In this document: positions 25,004 to 33,553 of the stretch, one piece after another
How the letters are laid out: each line of letters starts with the position of its first letter
How positions within the stretch are numbered: position 1 is the first letter of the stretch
Source of the DNA: Sneathia vaginalis
Lineage (GTDB): Bacteria > Fusobacteriota > Fusobacteriia > Fusobacteriales > Leptotrichiaceae
Assembly: GCF_000973085.1 (NCBI RefSeq)
Contig: NZ_CP011280.1
Coordinates: 398,642-462,641, forward strand
Length of the DNA: 64,000 nucleotides
Direction of reading: 5' to 3'
The notes under the pieces: model-generated
What the model was told of the DNA's origin: nothing
What the model saw: the letters and a program-made list of their open reading frames with translations, nothing else
Databases searched by the model: none
Translations under genes and position numbers: made by a program

Positions 25004-26389
25004 ATGAAAAAAGGCGATATAATTAGTATAAAAATAGAAGGTATTAATGAAAGAGGAAAATCATATGGAATTATTGATAATAATAGGGTTTTTGTCAATA
25101 TTAATGCTGCAAAAGACCAAATTGTTGAGGGAAGATTAAACAAAACAAGAAAAAAGAGATATGAGTTAAATGATTGTAAGATAATAGATTATGCTAATAG
25201 AAAAAATCAAATATATCAAGAATTAGAAAGACAGTGTGGAGGATGTAATTTTCAATATTACACCTATGAAGAACAACTCTATTTAAAAAAAGAAAATATT
25301 AAAAGATTGTTAGATCAGTGTATAAAGTATGAATATGAGTTTCAAGAACCTATACAAAGTGTTGAAAAACAAGGGTATAGAAACAAGATGGAATTTAGCT
25401 TTGGGAATGAATACCTAGATGGTCCAACAATTTTAGGATTACATAAGCAAAATAGTTTTCATGATATAGTAAATGTTAGTGGTTGTAAGTTGATGGATGC
25501 TAATTTTAATATGATATACAATAAAATAGATGAAATTTCAAAGAAATTTGGTTTAAACTTTTATCATAGACTTAAGCATGTAGGCTACTTAAGAAATTTA
25601 GTTATAAGAAAAGGTGAAAATGATATCTTAGTAAATCTTGTCACAACAAGTGATATAGACAGAAAAATAGAAAAAGATTATCTAGAAGAATTAAAAAAAG
25701 AACTCCTTATTTTACCCTTAAAATATGGGTATAAGATAACTGGTATACTACATACATTAAATGATGGTTTACAAGATATGGTAGTTAGTGAAAAAGAAAA
25801 TATACTTTATGGTAAAAGAGATATATGCGAAGAGGTATTTGACTTAAAATTTGAAATTAGTCCTTATAGTTTCTTTCAAACAAATAAAAAGACAGTTGAA
25901 AAACTTTATTCAAAGGTAATTGAATATATAGGTCAAAAAAAAGATAGAGTGGTATTCGACCTATTTAGTGGTACAGGGACTATAGGACAAATAGTGTCGA
26001 AAAACTGTAAGAAGGTTATAGGTATAGAAATAGTTGAAGAAGCAGTGGAGAAGGCAAAATCAAATTGTGTATTAAATAATATACAAAATTGTGAGTTCAT
26101 AGCTGGTGATGTGTTTAGTAGGTTAGAAAATCTAGAAATCCCTGACCTATTAATACTAGATCCACCAAGAGGTGGTGTTGGTGAAAAAACAGTTAAAAAG
26201 ATTGTAGAGTTTTATCCAACAGATGAAATAATATATGTTTCTTGTAATCCAAGAACATTATGTACAGATTTGAAACAATTTCAAGAGTATGGTTATACTG
26301 TGAAAAAAGCATGTATAGTTGATATGTTCCCATTTACTAATCATGTTGAGACGGTAGTATTGATGTCAAAAGTTGCATACAGTGCGTAA
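25004..26389 (+). CDS. rlmD: 23S rRNA (uracil-C5)-methyltransferase, RlmD/RumA family
   Basis: 461 residues: N-terminal TRAM domain (about 1-60), a CGGC motif (Cys78, Cys81) of the iron-sulfur site, SAM motif FDLFSGTGTIGQ, catalytic DPPRGG and VSCNPRTL with the nucleophilic Cys near 414. The first Cys usually found before CGGC is not seen, so the cluster may be altered. It makes m5U in 23S rRNA (positions 747/1939 in model species; target here inferred). The last codons (HVETVVLMSKV...) are an integration hot spot: a 34-base imperfect copy lies at 28947-28980, bounding a mobile-element remnant. Confidence 0.9.
   Translation: MKKGDIISIKIEGINERGKSYGIIDNNRVFVNINAAKDQIVEGRLNKTRKKRYELNDCKIIDYANRKNQIYQELERQCGGCNFQYYTYEEQLYLKKENIKRLLDQCIKYEYEFQEPIQSVEKQGYRNKMEFSFGNEYLDGPTILGLHKQNSFHDIVNVSGCKLMDANFNMIYNKIDEISKKFGLNFYHRLKHVGYLRNLVIRKGENDILVNLVTTSDIDRKIEKDYLEELKKELLILPLKYGYKITGILHTLNDGLQDMVVSEKENILYGKRDICEEVFDLKFEISPYSFFQTNKKTVEKLYSKVIEYIGQKKDRVVFDLFSGTGTIGQIVSKNCKKVIGIEIVEEAVEKAKSNCVLNNIQNCEFIAGDVFSRLENLEIPDLLILDPPRGGVGEKTVKKIVEFYPTDEIIYVSCNPRTLCTDLKQFQEYGYTVKKACIVDMFPFTNHVETVVLMSKVAYSA
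26341..26374 (+). repeat. attL-like repeat in the 3' end of rlmD
   Basis: 34 bases matching 28947-28980 at 29 positions; central GAGACGGT is shared. It encodes HVETVVLMSKV in rlmD. Probable left attachment site of the element at 26.4-28.9 kb. Confidence 0.7.
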
Positions 26390-26448
26390 ATAAGGGCTTA
26401 TTCATAGGATATCATTAAAGGTATCGTTAGCTTTGAGTAAGTCTTATT
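26389..26448 (+). terminator. Long inverted repeat after rlmD
   Basis: AATAAGGGCTTATTCA pairs with TGAGTAAGTCTTATT (one bulge, two wobbles); no T run. It may end rlmD transcription or mark the element terminus. Confidence 0.4.
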
Positions 26449-26622
26449 ATTTGAGAGAAAATAAGGTTGAGTGGGAACATATCCATAGCCTAGAGTTGAC
26501 ACTAGAGAATGGATAACAAGAAAAAATGCACCCAACTAGAAATTTGATAATTGCAAAATAGCCTAATGAACATTATAATTAGATTAAAGAATAATTATGC
26601 TAAAATATTGTGGGGAATCTCT

Positions 26623-27558
26623 ATGAATGGAAGAAAACATATGGCTGAAAATGTAACTGTAATACAGAAGCAGAGAGTTATAAAAGATTATGCTGTTTGG
26701 ATATATGATCGTGTAAGTACAAGCCATAAAGCCCCAATGGATAGTTTATAGGCACAAATATAGGGATTAACGAGACTAGCGGTTGCACATAGAACATGGT
26801 TTGTGGCAGATGTTTTTATTGATGCTGCATATGCTAAGACAGGATCAAAAAGATCAGAAATTAATAGAATGATAAATGAGTGCAAGTATGGAAATTTAGA
26901 TATTATTCTTATTAAAAGTTTTAGCCGTTTTGGACGTGATGCTAAAGAAGGCTTAGAAGCTATTAGAAGAATACGAGTAGCAGGGAAAAGAATTATATTT
27001 GAGAAAGATAAGATAGATACAGAGACCGTTAAAGATGAATTATTGATTAGTACAATTGAAACGTGTGAAATGACTGGAGAAGCGAAAATATACGCTTGGG
27101 CTTAAAATGCAGAGCCGAGGATGGAACATCAGGACTATATAATAGAGCCTGTTACGGCTAACAAAAAAGATAAGAATGGAATGCTTATAATTGATGAAGA
27201 AGAAGCAAGCATTGCTAGAAGAATTTACGACTAGTATCTTGGAGGATATAGTATTGGTGGAATTATAGATAAACTTGAAGAAAAGAAAATAAAGACATTT
27301 AAAGGTAAAGAACGATGGAGTAAAAAAGTGATTGAATCTACACTCATACGAGAAAAATATACAGGTGATGTGGCAATTGCGAATTCAGGAGGATCGGAGA
27401 ATCGTTATTTGAATAAGAATCATCACGAAGGGATAATTTCAAAAGAGCAATTTAAAGCAGTTCAACTAGAAATGGAACTTCGTAGTAATGTTGAAATTGG
27501 AGAAGATGGAAAGTCTCAAAGAAAGAGTAAAAAGTATAGTGCGAAGAAAATAAAATGA
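26623..27558 (+). pseudogene. Large serine recombinase, inactivated by four in-frame stops
   Basis: One continuous frame with stops at 26749 (TAG), 26761 (TAG), 27103 (TAA) and 27232 (TAG). Segments of the resolvase domain are clear: WIYDRVST (with the catalytic Ser), AVAHRTWFVADVFIDAA, GSKRSEINRMINECKYGNLDIILIKSFSRFGRD. The recombinase domain follows (ARRIYD, YLGGYSIGGIIDKLEEK, WSKKVIESTLIREKYTGDV). Several stops sit where relatives have Glu or Gln, consistent with point mutation; no frameshift is needed. The C-terminal part is short for the family. Confidence 0.85.
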
Positions 27559-27571
27559 TAGGAGAAAATAT

Positions 27572-28192
27572 ATGAGAGATAAATATTCTAAGTCTAATAT
27601 TAATAATGTTTCAGGGAATATTTTTAATGGTCCAACTAATATTTTAGCTGGTAATAATTATTCTAAGGAAGCTGAAGAAGATAAGGTTGTATTATATACA
27701 CCAGAACCTGTTTGGAGAAGTCCGATAACAATGGCAATACTTTCATGGATGGGATTTATACTTTCTTTAATAGAACTTTTCCAAATGTATAAAATATTTG
27801 AGCCCTTAATCAATTTAATAACTAATAAGAATATTAAGTTAGATTCAAATAATATTATTTACTTCATAATTTTTTCTGTAATATTGATACTTCTTGTGAT
27901 AGTCATATTTTTAAAGAATATTACAAAAAAAGAAACTAGACATCCATTATTCTTTAATTATGCAATAAGCGGTCTTGGAAGGAAAATCACAATAGAAAAA
28001 ATTCATATTGACAAATGTCCTATATGTGGTGGAAAAATGAAATACTTCAATAAACCAGTAGAATGTATAGATGTACTAAATTCAGATGGGAAAATAAAAC
28101 GTAAGGTTACAAAAAGAGTGCCTGCATTACAGTGTAAAAGAAATTCAGAACATTGGTATAGAGTTGATCCAGCTGAAGACAAGTTAAGATAG
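27572..28192 (+). CDS. Two-helix membrane protein with a zinc-ribbon-like C-terminus (unknown function)
   Basis: 206 residues, not a family I can name. The N-terminus is Asn/Gly-rich (NNVSGNIFNGPTNILAGNN), a short motif style that recalls amyloid-type signalling motifs of bacterial immune proteins; this link is speculative. Two membrane helices span about residues 50-72 and 93-116. The cytosolic tail holds CPICGGKM and a later Cys and His (ALQCKRNSEHWYRVD), a possible zinc ribbon. AGGAG precedes the ATG. It begins 13 bases after the recombinase remnant and is followed 56 bases later by the 28249 gene, both within the rlmD element and both intact. Confidence 0.65.
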   Translation: MRDKYSKSNINNVSGNIFNGPTNILAGNNYSKEAEEDKVVLYTPEPVWRSPITMAILSWMGFILSLIELFQMYKIFEPLINLITNKNIKLDSNNIIYFIIFSVILILLVIVIFLKNITKKETRHPLFFNYAISGLGRKITIEKIHIDKCPICGGKMKYFNKPVECIDVLNSDGKIKRKVTKRVPALQCKRNSEHWYRVDPAEDKLR

Positions 28193-28248
28193 ATTTTGCA
28201 AAAATAACTATATTATTATTTCTGTTTTATATAAGGAGATATGAGGAA

Positions 28249-28842
28249 ATGAATATGTATAAATTTACTGCACTTAAAATATTACATGAAGATATGAAAA
28301 TCAGAAAAGAGGAAAGGGCAATATTTCCATTTACATATAATGCTAAAGATTTTAGCTGTCTATTTTTAACCGATATTAACCCAATGAGATTGTACTTATC
28401 AACCTTGGGGAATAATCCGATTGTTTTTGAAATTGAAATTGATGAAAAATATTGTGCAAAACCTTATTTAGATGATTATAAAAAACTTGTTGAATATTTA
28501 GAAATTAAATACGACCCCAATCATACTTTTAAACCGATAGATTTTTTTGAAGCGTTAAATAATAAAATTCCGAAAATGTTTCAACGAAAGCCGAATTATT
28601 CAGATGTAGTAATGGTAGTGTCAAAAAGAAGGGTTGTTGAGGAAGCATATAAAATCTATTTTTGTGGATGGAGAAATAATCCTACAGGATATAATGTTAG
28701 CGATATGAATATAGAAAAAACGAGAAATGCGTTTGGAGATAAGGTAGCGGCTATATGCAAATTAAAAAATGTTAGTTCATGTTGGACAGATATTTCTAGT
28801 GATGAATCTTTGAAAAAAATTAATAATTTATATAGCATGTAA
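28249..28842 (+). CDS. Unknown soluble protein (DUF6037-like), cargo of the rlmD element
   Basis: 197 residues without signal peptide or membrane helix. The opening YKFTALKILHEDMK and the blocks FTYNAKDFSCLFLTDI, RLYLSTLGNNP, LEIKYDPNHTFKPIDFFEALN recall the uncharacterised DUF6037 family; this is memory-based and should be tested. The C-terminal half has WRNNPTGYNVSDMNIEKTRN. Function unknown. AAGGAGAT precedes the ATG 28249 (28255 is a second ATG). Kept intact while the recombinase has decayed, which suggests selection. Confidence 0.65.
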   Translation: MNMYKFTALKILHEDMKIRKEERAIFPFTYNAKDFSCLFLTDINPMRLYLSTLGNNPIVFEIEIDEKYCAKPYLDDYKKLVEYLEIKYDPNHTFKPIDFFEALNNKIPKMFQRKPNYSDVVMVVSKRRVVEEAYKIYFCGWRNNPTGYNVSDMNIEKTRNAFGDKVAAICKLKNVSSCWTDISSDESLKKINNLYSM

Positions 28843-28946
28843 AATCCTAATCAAAAATTATGGATATTAAACGACAAAACCATTATAAATCTTGAAAATA
28901 AAGTGTGTTTTATATAAATGTACAATTTGTTAAATAGTCTAAAAAT

Positions 28947-28980
28947 TCATGTCGAGACGGTTGCATTGATGTCAAGGGTT
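28947..28980 (+). repeat. attR-like repeat (relic rlmD 3' end)
   Basis: Imperfect copy of 26341-26374. Read in frame it gives HVETVALMSRVKG and TGA (28988), i.e. the C-terminus of an RlmD/RumA protein. Codons AGG and GGG are unusual for this genome. Confidence 0.7.
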
Positions 28981-29092
28981 AAAGGGTGATAGGCTCCGTG
29001 AGAACTTATCCACGGTGGCTTATAGAAAAAAGTGTGAGGGTTGAGTGTTCAATTTAGATGTCAGAAAGATAAATTTGAAATGGAAGGTTTTT

Positions 29093-29680
29093 ATGACGGA
29101 AAAAGAAAAAATGCTTCATCATAAAATGTATGATGCCAATTATGATGAGGAACTAAAGATGGATAGGATAAAGTGTAAAGTGCTTTGCCAGAAATATAAT
29201 AATCTTCCAGTGGACGATTTTGATGCGAGGGAAAGTCTTATAAAAGAAATTATCGGAAAGACTGGAGACTCCATTCTTATTGAGCCTGACTTCTGGTGTG
29301 ACTATGGATGGAATATAGAAGTTGGAGAGAATTTTTATGCAAATCATGGTCTTGTGATTTTGGATGCTGGGAAGGTTATATTCGGGAACAATGTCTTTAT
29401 TGCTCCTTACTGCGGATTTCATACATCAGGTCATCCGATAGATTATGAAAGAAGAAATCAGGGTTTTGAATATGCATATTCGATAACTGTCGGAGATAAT
29501 GTATGGTTTGGCGCAGGTGTTCAAGTTATGCCAGGGGTTACTATCGGGAATAACGTTGTAATTGGTGGTGGAAGTATAGTTGTCAAAGATATTCCAGATA
29601 ACTCTGTGGCTGTCGGGAATCCATGTAAGGTAATACGTACGATTACAGAGGAAGATAAGATTAGAAATTGGGATATATGA
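29093..29680 (+). CDS. Sugar O-acetyltransferase (maltose/galactoside acetyltransferase family)
   Basis: 195 residues from ATG 29093 (GGAAGG upstream). N-terminal Mac domain (KEKMLHHKMYDANYDEEL), then left-handed beta-helix hexapeptide repeats: DYGWNIEVGENFYANHG, GNNVFIAPYCGFHTSGHP (with the catalytic His), TIGNNVVIGGGSIVVKDIP. It transfers acetyl from acetyl-CoA to a sugar hydroxyl. Base composition is visibly less AT-rich than the core genes, and it lies between mobile remnants, so transfer from Firmicutes is likely. Confidence 0.92.
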   Translation: MTEKEKMLHHKMYDANYDEELKMDRIKCKVLCQKYNNLPVDDFDARESLIKEIIGKTGDSILIEPDFWCDYGWNIEVGENFYANHGLVILDAGKVIFGNNVFIAPYCGFHTSGHPIDYERRNQGFEYAYSITVGDNVWFGAGVQVMPGVTIGNNVVIGGGSIVVKDIPDNSVAVGNPCKVIRTITEEDKIRNWDI

Positions 29681-29887
29681 TTGACGTTTTTCAGTTATCA
29701 ATATTTCTAAAAGGAGGAAAACGGCTGAGAAAGGATAGCTTCTTGATAGTGGAGATCTTCCAATGTTCCCTGATGATATGAAATTCATTGATGAGTTTCT
29801 ATACGGAGAGTTTGTTTATTAAAGTCTTAAGGAAATTAGCTAGTATTTGAATACTAAATATTCAAAAGAAACTAAATAGCACTTAAG

Positions 29888-29915
29888 AACCTCGCGACTT
29901 CAGTCGTGAGAGGTT
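29888..29915. repeat. Hairpin resembling an IS200/IS605-type right end
   Basis: AACCTC-GCGACT / AGTCGT-GAGAGGTT nested stem with TC loop. The ACTTCAGTCGTGAG core resembles terminal hairpins of IS605/IS1341 elements. No transposase is adjacent, so this would be a solo end. Confidence 0.35.
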
Positions 29916-29933
29916 CAGAGAGGTAAATAAATA

Positions 29934-30517
29934 ATGGATAAAGATAAGATGGTATTGCAGAATACAAATGTGGGAAAAGATAATCATCGGTTTGATGATA
30001 TTGTTAAGATTATTGAAGGCGTAAAGGATCGTGCTTATAGAAAAGTCAATGAAGAACTGATTTTGATGTATCAGGAAGTGGGAAAGTATATAAGTGAGAA
30101 AAGTAAAGAAACAAGTTATGGATCAAATTTTGTGGAAAATGTTGCTGATTTTTTTTCTGAGAACTATCCTGATCTAAAAGGGTTTAACCGTAGAGGACTC
30201 TATAGAATGAAGCAATTCTATGAGTTATATAAGGATGATTAAAAAGTGTCAACACTGTTGACACAATTGAACTGGTCTAATCACTTAAAAATAATGTCTG
30301 GTTCAAAAAGCAAAGAAGAAAGAGAATTTTATCTCAACTTAGCTGTAAAAGAAAATTTAACACATGTGAATTAGTAAGACAGATGGATAGTGGTTATTAT
30401 GAGAGATATATGCTTTCTAATGGTGAGAGGTTGCCTGCTATACAAAAAGCAAAGCAAGAAACACATAATTTGTTTATGGATAGCTATGTGTTGGAATTTT
30501 TTGATGCTAGATTTTAA
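29934..30517 (+). pseudogene. YhcG-type (DUF1016/PDDEXK) nuclease, truncated and frameshifted
   Basis: The frame from 29934 encodes the DUF1016 N-terminal domain (YRKVNEELILMYQEVGKYIS, FSENYPDLKGFNRRGLYRMKQFY). It meets TAA at 30240, continues in frame to about 30350 (LNWSNHLKIMSGSKSKEEREF), then needs a frame change near 30360 to read CELVRQMDSGYYERYMLS to 30517. The C-terminal PD-(D/E)XK nuclease domain is missing. Such proteins occur in mobile elements and restriction or defence neighbourhoods. Confidence 0.8.
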
Positions 30518-30531
30518 TATATCTACAACAT

Positions 30532-30562
30532 TTTTAATTATTTAAAACTGTCAAACTCGGGA
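30532..30562. repeat. 31-base repeat, copy 1 (solo IS end)
   Basis: 30 of 31 bases match 50526-50556; it contains ACTGTCAAACTCGGGA. The two copies, in the same orientation, flank the sugar island. Confidence 0.75.
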
Positions 30563-30735
30563 AAAGTTTACTAAAAAACAATAAAATTATATTTGAAAAA
30601 AACAAAAAATAATTATAGACCATTTATATATAGAGGATAGTAAATGTGCCGCTATCGCCCTTGCAGAAATGTAGGTATGGAGAAGTGGAAAAAGGCAGAC
30701 CCACCTATATATGATAAAAATGATTGCAATCTAAA

Positions 30736-30757
30736 AGCACCCTTAGGGGTGTTTTTT
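30736..30757 (+). terminator. Terminator-like hairpin in relic DNA
   Basis: CACCC / GGGTG stem with TTAG loop followed by six T. Upstream (30563-30735) I see no intact gene, only short fragments. Confidence 0.6.
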
Positions 30758-30780
30758 AGTTAATTAGGGAGGTATAAATA

Positions 30781-30954
30781 ATATTAAATAAAGACTTAAT
30801 AAGGCAAATATTACTGTATATTGAAGAAAACGGAAACGACAAAATGCTAGTGTACAATATTGAAATTGATATATATACAGATGAATAGATTAAGTACTAT
30901 TTTAAGCGATTGCTAGAAGCTGTATAGGTAAGAAAGTCCTTGTCTATTAGTTAA
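30781..30954 (+). pseudogene. DUF2513-like phage protein, N-terminal relic
   Basis: In frame: LNKDLIRQILLYIEENGND, then KMLVYNIEIDIYTDE, TAG at 30886, IKYYFKRLLEAV, TAG at 30925, stop at 30952. The pattern resembles the start of DUF2513 phage/plasmid proteins. The position of the expected start reads ATA, after an AGGGAGG ribosome site, so the start codon also appears mutated. Confidence 0.55.
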
Positions 30955-31088
30955 TTTTTCTATGGTATAGTACATGAAATCACCCCACAAAAAAGGAAAG
31001 TACTTTCAAAAAAAATGCATAATGTTTATGCATGCTCGTTAGTATTTTGATCCTCTAATTTTGGAAAAATTTACGATAAATAAAAAAT

Positions 31089-31140
31089 TTGACAATTAAA
31101 AAAAACAAGGTATACTCTTAATAAGAGTGCACGGGCACAA
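31089..31140 (+). promoter_or_regulatory. Promoter and candidate operator of the sugar-island regulator
   Basis: TTGACA (31089-31094), 16-base spacer, TATACT (31111-31116). Just downstream, GTGCACGGGCACAA (31127-31140) has inverted GTGC/GCAC halves and resembles TGTGCGAGCACAAG upstream of xylA, suggesting LacI-type binding sites and self-regulation. Two further inverted repeats lie upstream: GAAAGTACTTTC (30996-31007) and TGCATAATGTTTATGCA (31016-31032). Confidence 0.65.
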
Positions 31141-31151
31141 GGAGATGAATA

Positions 31152-32180
31152 ATGGTTACAATTAAAGAAATCGCTAAAAAAGCTGGGGTTTCCAGAGGAA
31201 CAGTTGATAGAGTGATAAATAATAGAGGTTCGGTTAAAAGTGAGACTAAAGAAAAAATATTAAAAATACTTGAAAAAGAAAATTATAAGCCTAATATATT
31301 TGGGAAAATGTTGGCTAATAATAAATATAGTAAAAAAATGATAGGTGTAATACTAAATTCAAAAGGAAATCCATTTTATGACCAAGTTATAAACGGTATT
31401 GAAAATAAGAAAGAAGTTTTAGAAAATTTTGGTTTTGAATTATTATATGAATTAAAAAAAGGATATGATGTAAAAGATCAAATTAATGCAATTGACAAAA
31501 TGATTTTAAATGAAGTACAAGGTCTTATTATAACACCTATAGATGATAAAAAAGTGATTAATAGATTACAAGAAATAAGTAAAAAATCTATTCCAGTTAT
31601 TAATTTAAATATAGATATTGATAATGCTGATAAGTTAGCATATATAGGATCTGATTACAAAAAAACTGGAAATGTTGCTGGTGCGTTATTTAATATTTTT
31701 TCAACAAAAAAAATATATAAATTACTTGTTGTAACTGGTTCTAAATTGGTGTCTGGACATAGAAATCGAATAAATGGACTAAAAGAATATTTAGAAAAAA
31801 ATGATAATGGCATTCAAATTATAGATATTATAGAAAATGAAGATAATGATGATAAGTCATATAAAATGATTAATCAGTATATTCAAAAAAATAAGGATTT
31901 TGATGGTGTGTTTTTCTCAGCAGGTGGTATTGAGGGTGGAATAAAAGCTTTAGAAAAAAACCATATATTAGATAAAATAAATATTATAACTGTGGATTTG
32001 ATTCCAATTGTTGAAGAATACATAAAAAAAGATAAGATTTCAGCTACAATTTGTCAAGAACCTTTTAAGCAAGGTCAACTAGCTGTAGAAGTGTTATTAG
32101 AATATTTAATTATGAATAAAGTTCCAATTAATAAAAGAATAATTATGACAACTGAAATTAAAATTAAAGAAAACTTATAA
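31152..32180 (+). CDS. LacI-family transcriptional regulator of the xyloside/xylose island
   Basis: 342 residues: LacI-type helix-turn-helix at the N-terminus (VTIKEIAKKAGVSRGTVDRV, hinge region near 45-60), then a periplasmic-binding-like sugar domain (MIGVILNSKGNPFYDQVI, INLNIDIDN, VTGSKLVSGHRNRI). It probably represses the island in the absence of a sugar effector. It is not the ROK-type XylR common in Firmicutes xyl operons. AAGGAG is in front of the ATG. Candidate operators are in its own leader and before xylA. Confidence 0.88.
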   Translation: MVTIKEIAKKAGVSRGTVDRVINNRGSVKSETKEKILKILEKENYKPNIFGKMLANNKYSKKMIGVILNSKGNPFYDQVINGIENKKEVLENFGFELLYELKKGYDVKDQINAIDKMILNEVQGLIITPIDDKKVINRLQEISKKSIPVINLNIDIDNADKLAYIGSDYKKTGNVAGALFNIFSTKKIYKLLVVTGSKLVSGHRNRINGLKEYLEKNDNGIQIIDIIENEDNDDKSYKMINQYIQKNKDFDGVFFSAGGIEGGIKALEKNHILDKINIITVDLIPIVEEYIKKDKISATICQEPFKQGQLAVEVLLEYLIMNKVPINKRIIMTTEIKIKENL

Positions 32181-32201
32181 AAAAAATTTTAAATAAAAAT
32201 G

Positions 32202-32213
32202 TGTGCGAGCACA
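32202..32213. promoter_or_regulatory. Candidate operator upstream of xylA
   Basis: TGTGC GA GCACA palindrome between the regulator and xylA, 16 bases before the xylA ATG; shares GCACAAG with the element at 31127-31140. Confidence 0.55.
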
Positions 32214-32229
32214 AGAAAAGGGGTTGATT

Positions 32230-33537
32230 ATGAAATATTTTTCAAATATTGAAAAGGTAAGTTTTGAGGGAAAGGGGACAAAAAATAGATTTGCATTTAG
32301 ACATTATAATCCTAATGAAGTTATAATGGGTAAAACAATGGAAGAACAACTTCGTTTTGCTGTTGCTTATTGGCATACAATGAATGGTACAGGAAGTGAT
32401 CCATTTGGTGATGGAACATATATTAGAAATTGGAATGGAAGAACTCATATGGAAACAGCAAAAAATAAAGTTAATGCTTTCTTCGAATTATTAGAAATAC
32501 TTAATGTTAAGTATTTTACATTCCACGATATTGATATTGCACCACAAGGTGAAAGTCTTAAAGAATTTATGGATAATATAGATGAAATTACAGACTTAAT
32601 TAAAGAAAAAATGGATAAGACTGGAATTAAATTATTATGGAACACTCAAAATCTATTTACTCATCCAAGATTTATAAACGGTGCTGCTACATCTAATAAT
32701 GCTGATGTATTTGCATATGCTGCTGCACAAGTTAAGAAAACTATTGAAGTTAGTAAAAAATTAAATGGTGAAAATATCGTATTTTGGGGTGGAAGAGAAG
32801 GTTATGAATCTCTATTAAATACAGACTTAAATTTAGAGCTAGATAATATGGCAAGATTATTAAAAATGGCTGTTGATTATGCAAAGAAAATAGGACATAA
32901 AGTTCAATTCTTAATAGAACCTAAACCAAAAGAACCAATGACACACCAATATGACCATGATGCTGCAACTACAATAGCTTTCCTATATAAATATAATTTA
33001 ATTAATGACTTTAAATTAAATTTAGAAGGAAACCACGCAACTTTAGCTGGTCATACATTTGAACATGAATTAAGAACAGCTAGAAGTTATGGACTTTTAG
33101 GTTCAATTGATGCAAACCATGCTGAGACAATTTTAGGATGGGATACAGATGAATTTCCTACAAATATATATGATACAACACTTGCAATGTATGAAATTCT
33201 GGAAAATAATGGATTACAAAAAGGTGGAATAAACTTTGATGCTAAAGTTAGAAGAACATCTACTTCTATGGAAGACTTAGTTTTAGCACATATAGCTGGT
33301 ATGGATACATATGCTAGAGGATTAAAATCAGCGGCTAAAATGAAAGAAGAAAAATTCTTTGATAGTATTATTCAAGAAAGATATGCTAGCTATAAAGAAG
33401 GAATAGGTGCTAGCATCGTTAGTGATAATGAAAATTTAGAAACATTAACAGATTATGCTATGAAAAATGGTGAAATTGAAAATAAATCTAATCATTTAGA
33501 ATATATTAAGTCTATGTTAAATGATTATTTAGTATAA
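32230..33537 (+). CDS. xylA: Xylose isomerase
   Basis: 435 residues from ATG 32230 (AAAGGGG upstream). It has family motifs: FAVAYWHTMNGTGSDPFG, TFHDIDIAPQGESL with the catalytic His/Asp, IEPKPKEPMTHQYDHD and LNLEGNHATLAGHTFEHEL with metal-binding Glu/His. It converts D-xylose to D-xylulose. The length is that of class II enzymes. It is followed 16 bases later by xylB. Confidence 0.97.
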   Translation: MKYFSNIEKVSFEGKGTKNRFAFRHYNPNEVIMGKTMEEQLRFAVAYWHTMNGTGSDPFGDGTYIRNWNGRTHMETAKNKVNAFFELLEILNVKYFTFHDIDIAPQGESLKEFMDNIDEITDLIKEKMDKTGIKLLWNTQNLFTHPRFINGAATSNNADVFAYAAAQVKKTIEVSKKLNGENIVFWGGREGYESLLNTDLNLELDNMARLLKMAVDYAKKIGHKVQFLIEPKPKEPMTHQYDHDAATTIAFLYKYNLINDFKLNLEGNHATLAGHTFEHELRTARSYGLLGSIDANHAETILGWDTDEFPTNIYDTTLAMYEILENNGLQKGGINFDAKVRRTSTSMEDLVLAHIAGMDTYARGLKSAAKMKEEKFFDSIIQERYASYKEGIGASIVSDNENLETLTDYAMKNGEIENKSNHLEYIKSMLNDYLV

Positions 33538-33553
33538 TTAGGAGAAATATTTT

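Larger units (their letters stand above)
26341..28980. mobile_element. Remnant of a serine-recombinase integrative element in rlmD
   Basis: It is bounded by the two 34-base repeats. Contents: a non-coding left end, a serine recombinase broken by four stops, and two intact genes (27572, 28249). The right boundary encodes HVETVALMSRVKG and stop, the end of another rlmD-type gene. Known biology: several streptococcal ICEs and phage-like elements use serine recombinases to enter the 3' end of this methyltransferase gene (rum/rumA). Conjugation genes are absent, so this is a decayed or cargo-only derivative. Confidence 0.7.

Noticed and set aside
26749-27234. TAG stop codons as possible recoding (TAG read as an amino acid) in the recombinase and in the relic at 30781
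   Set aside because: A TAA stop is also in the recombinase frame, core genes such as ung and livM-neighbouring genes end normally at TAG or TAA, and neighbouring sequences are plainly decayed.
30246-30264. Inverted repeat GTGTCAAC / GTTGACAC
   Set aside because: It lies within the YhcG-like coding relic and translates to its conserved sequence, so it is not evidence of an operator or terminator.
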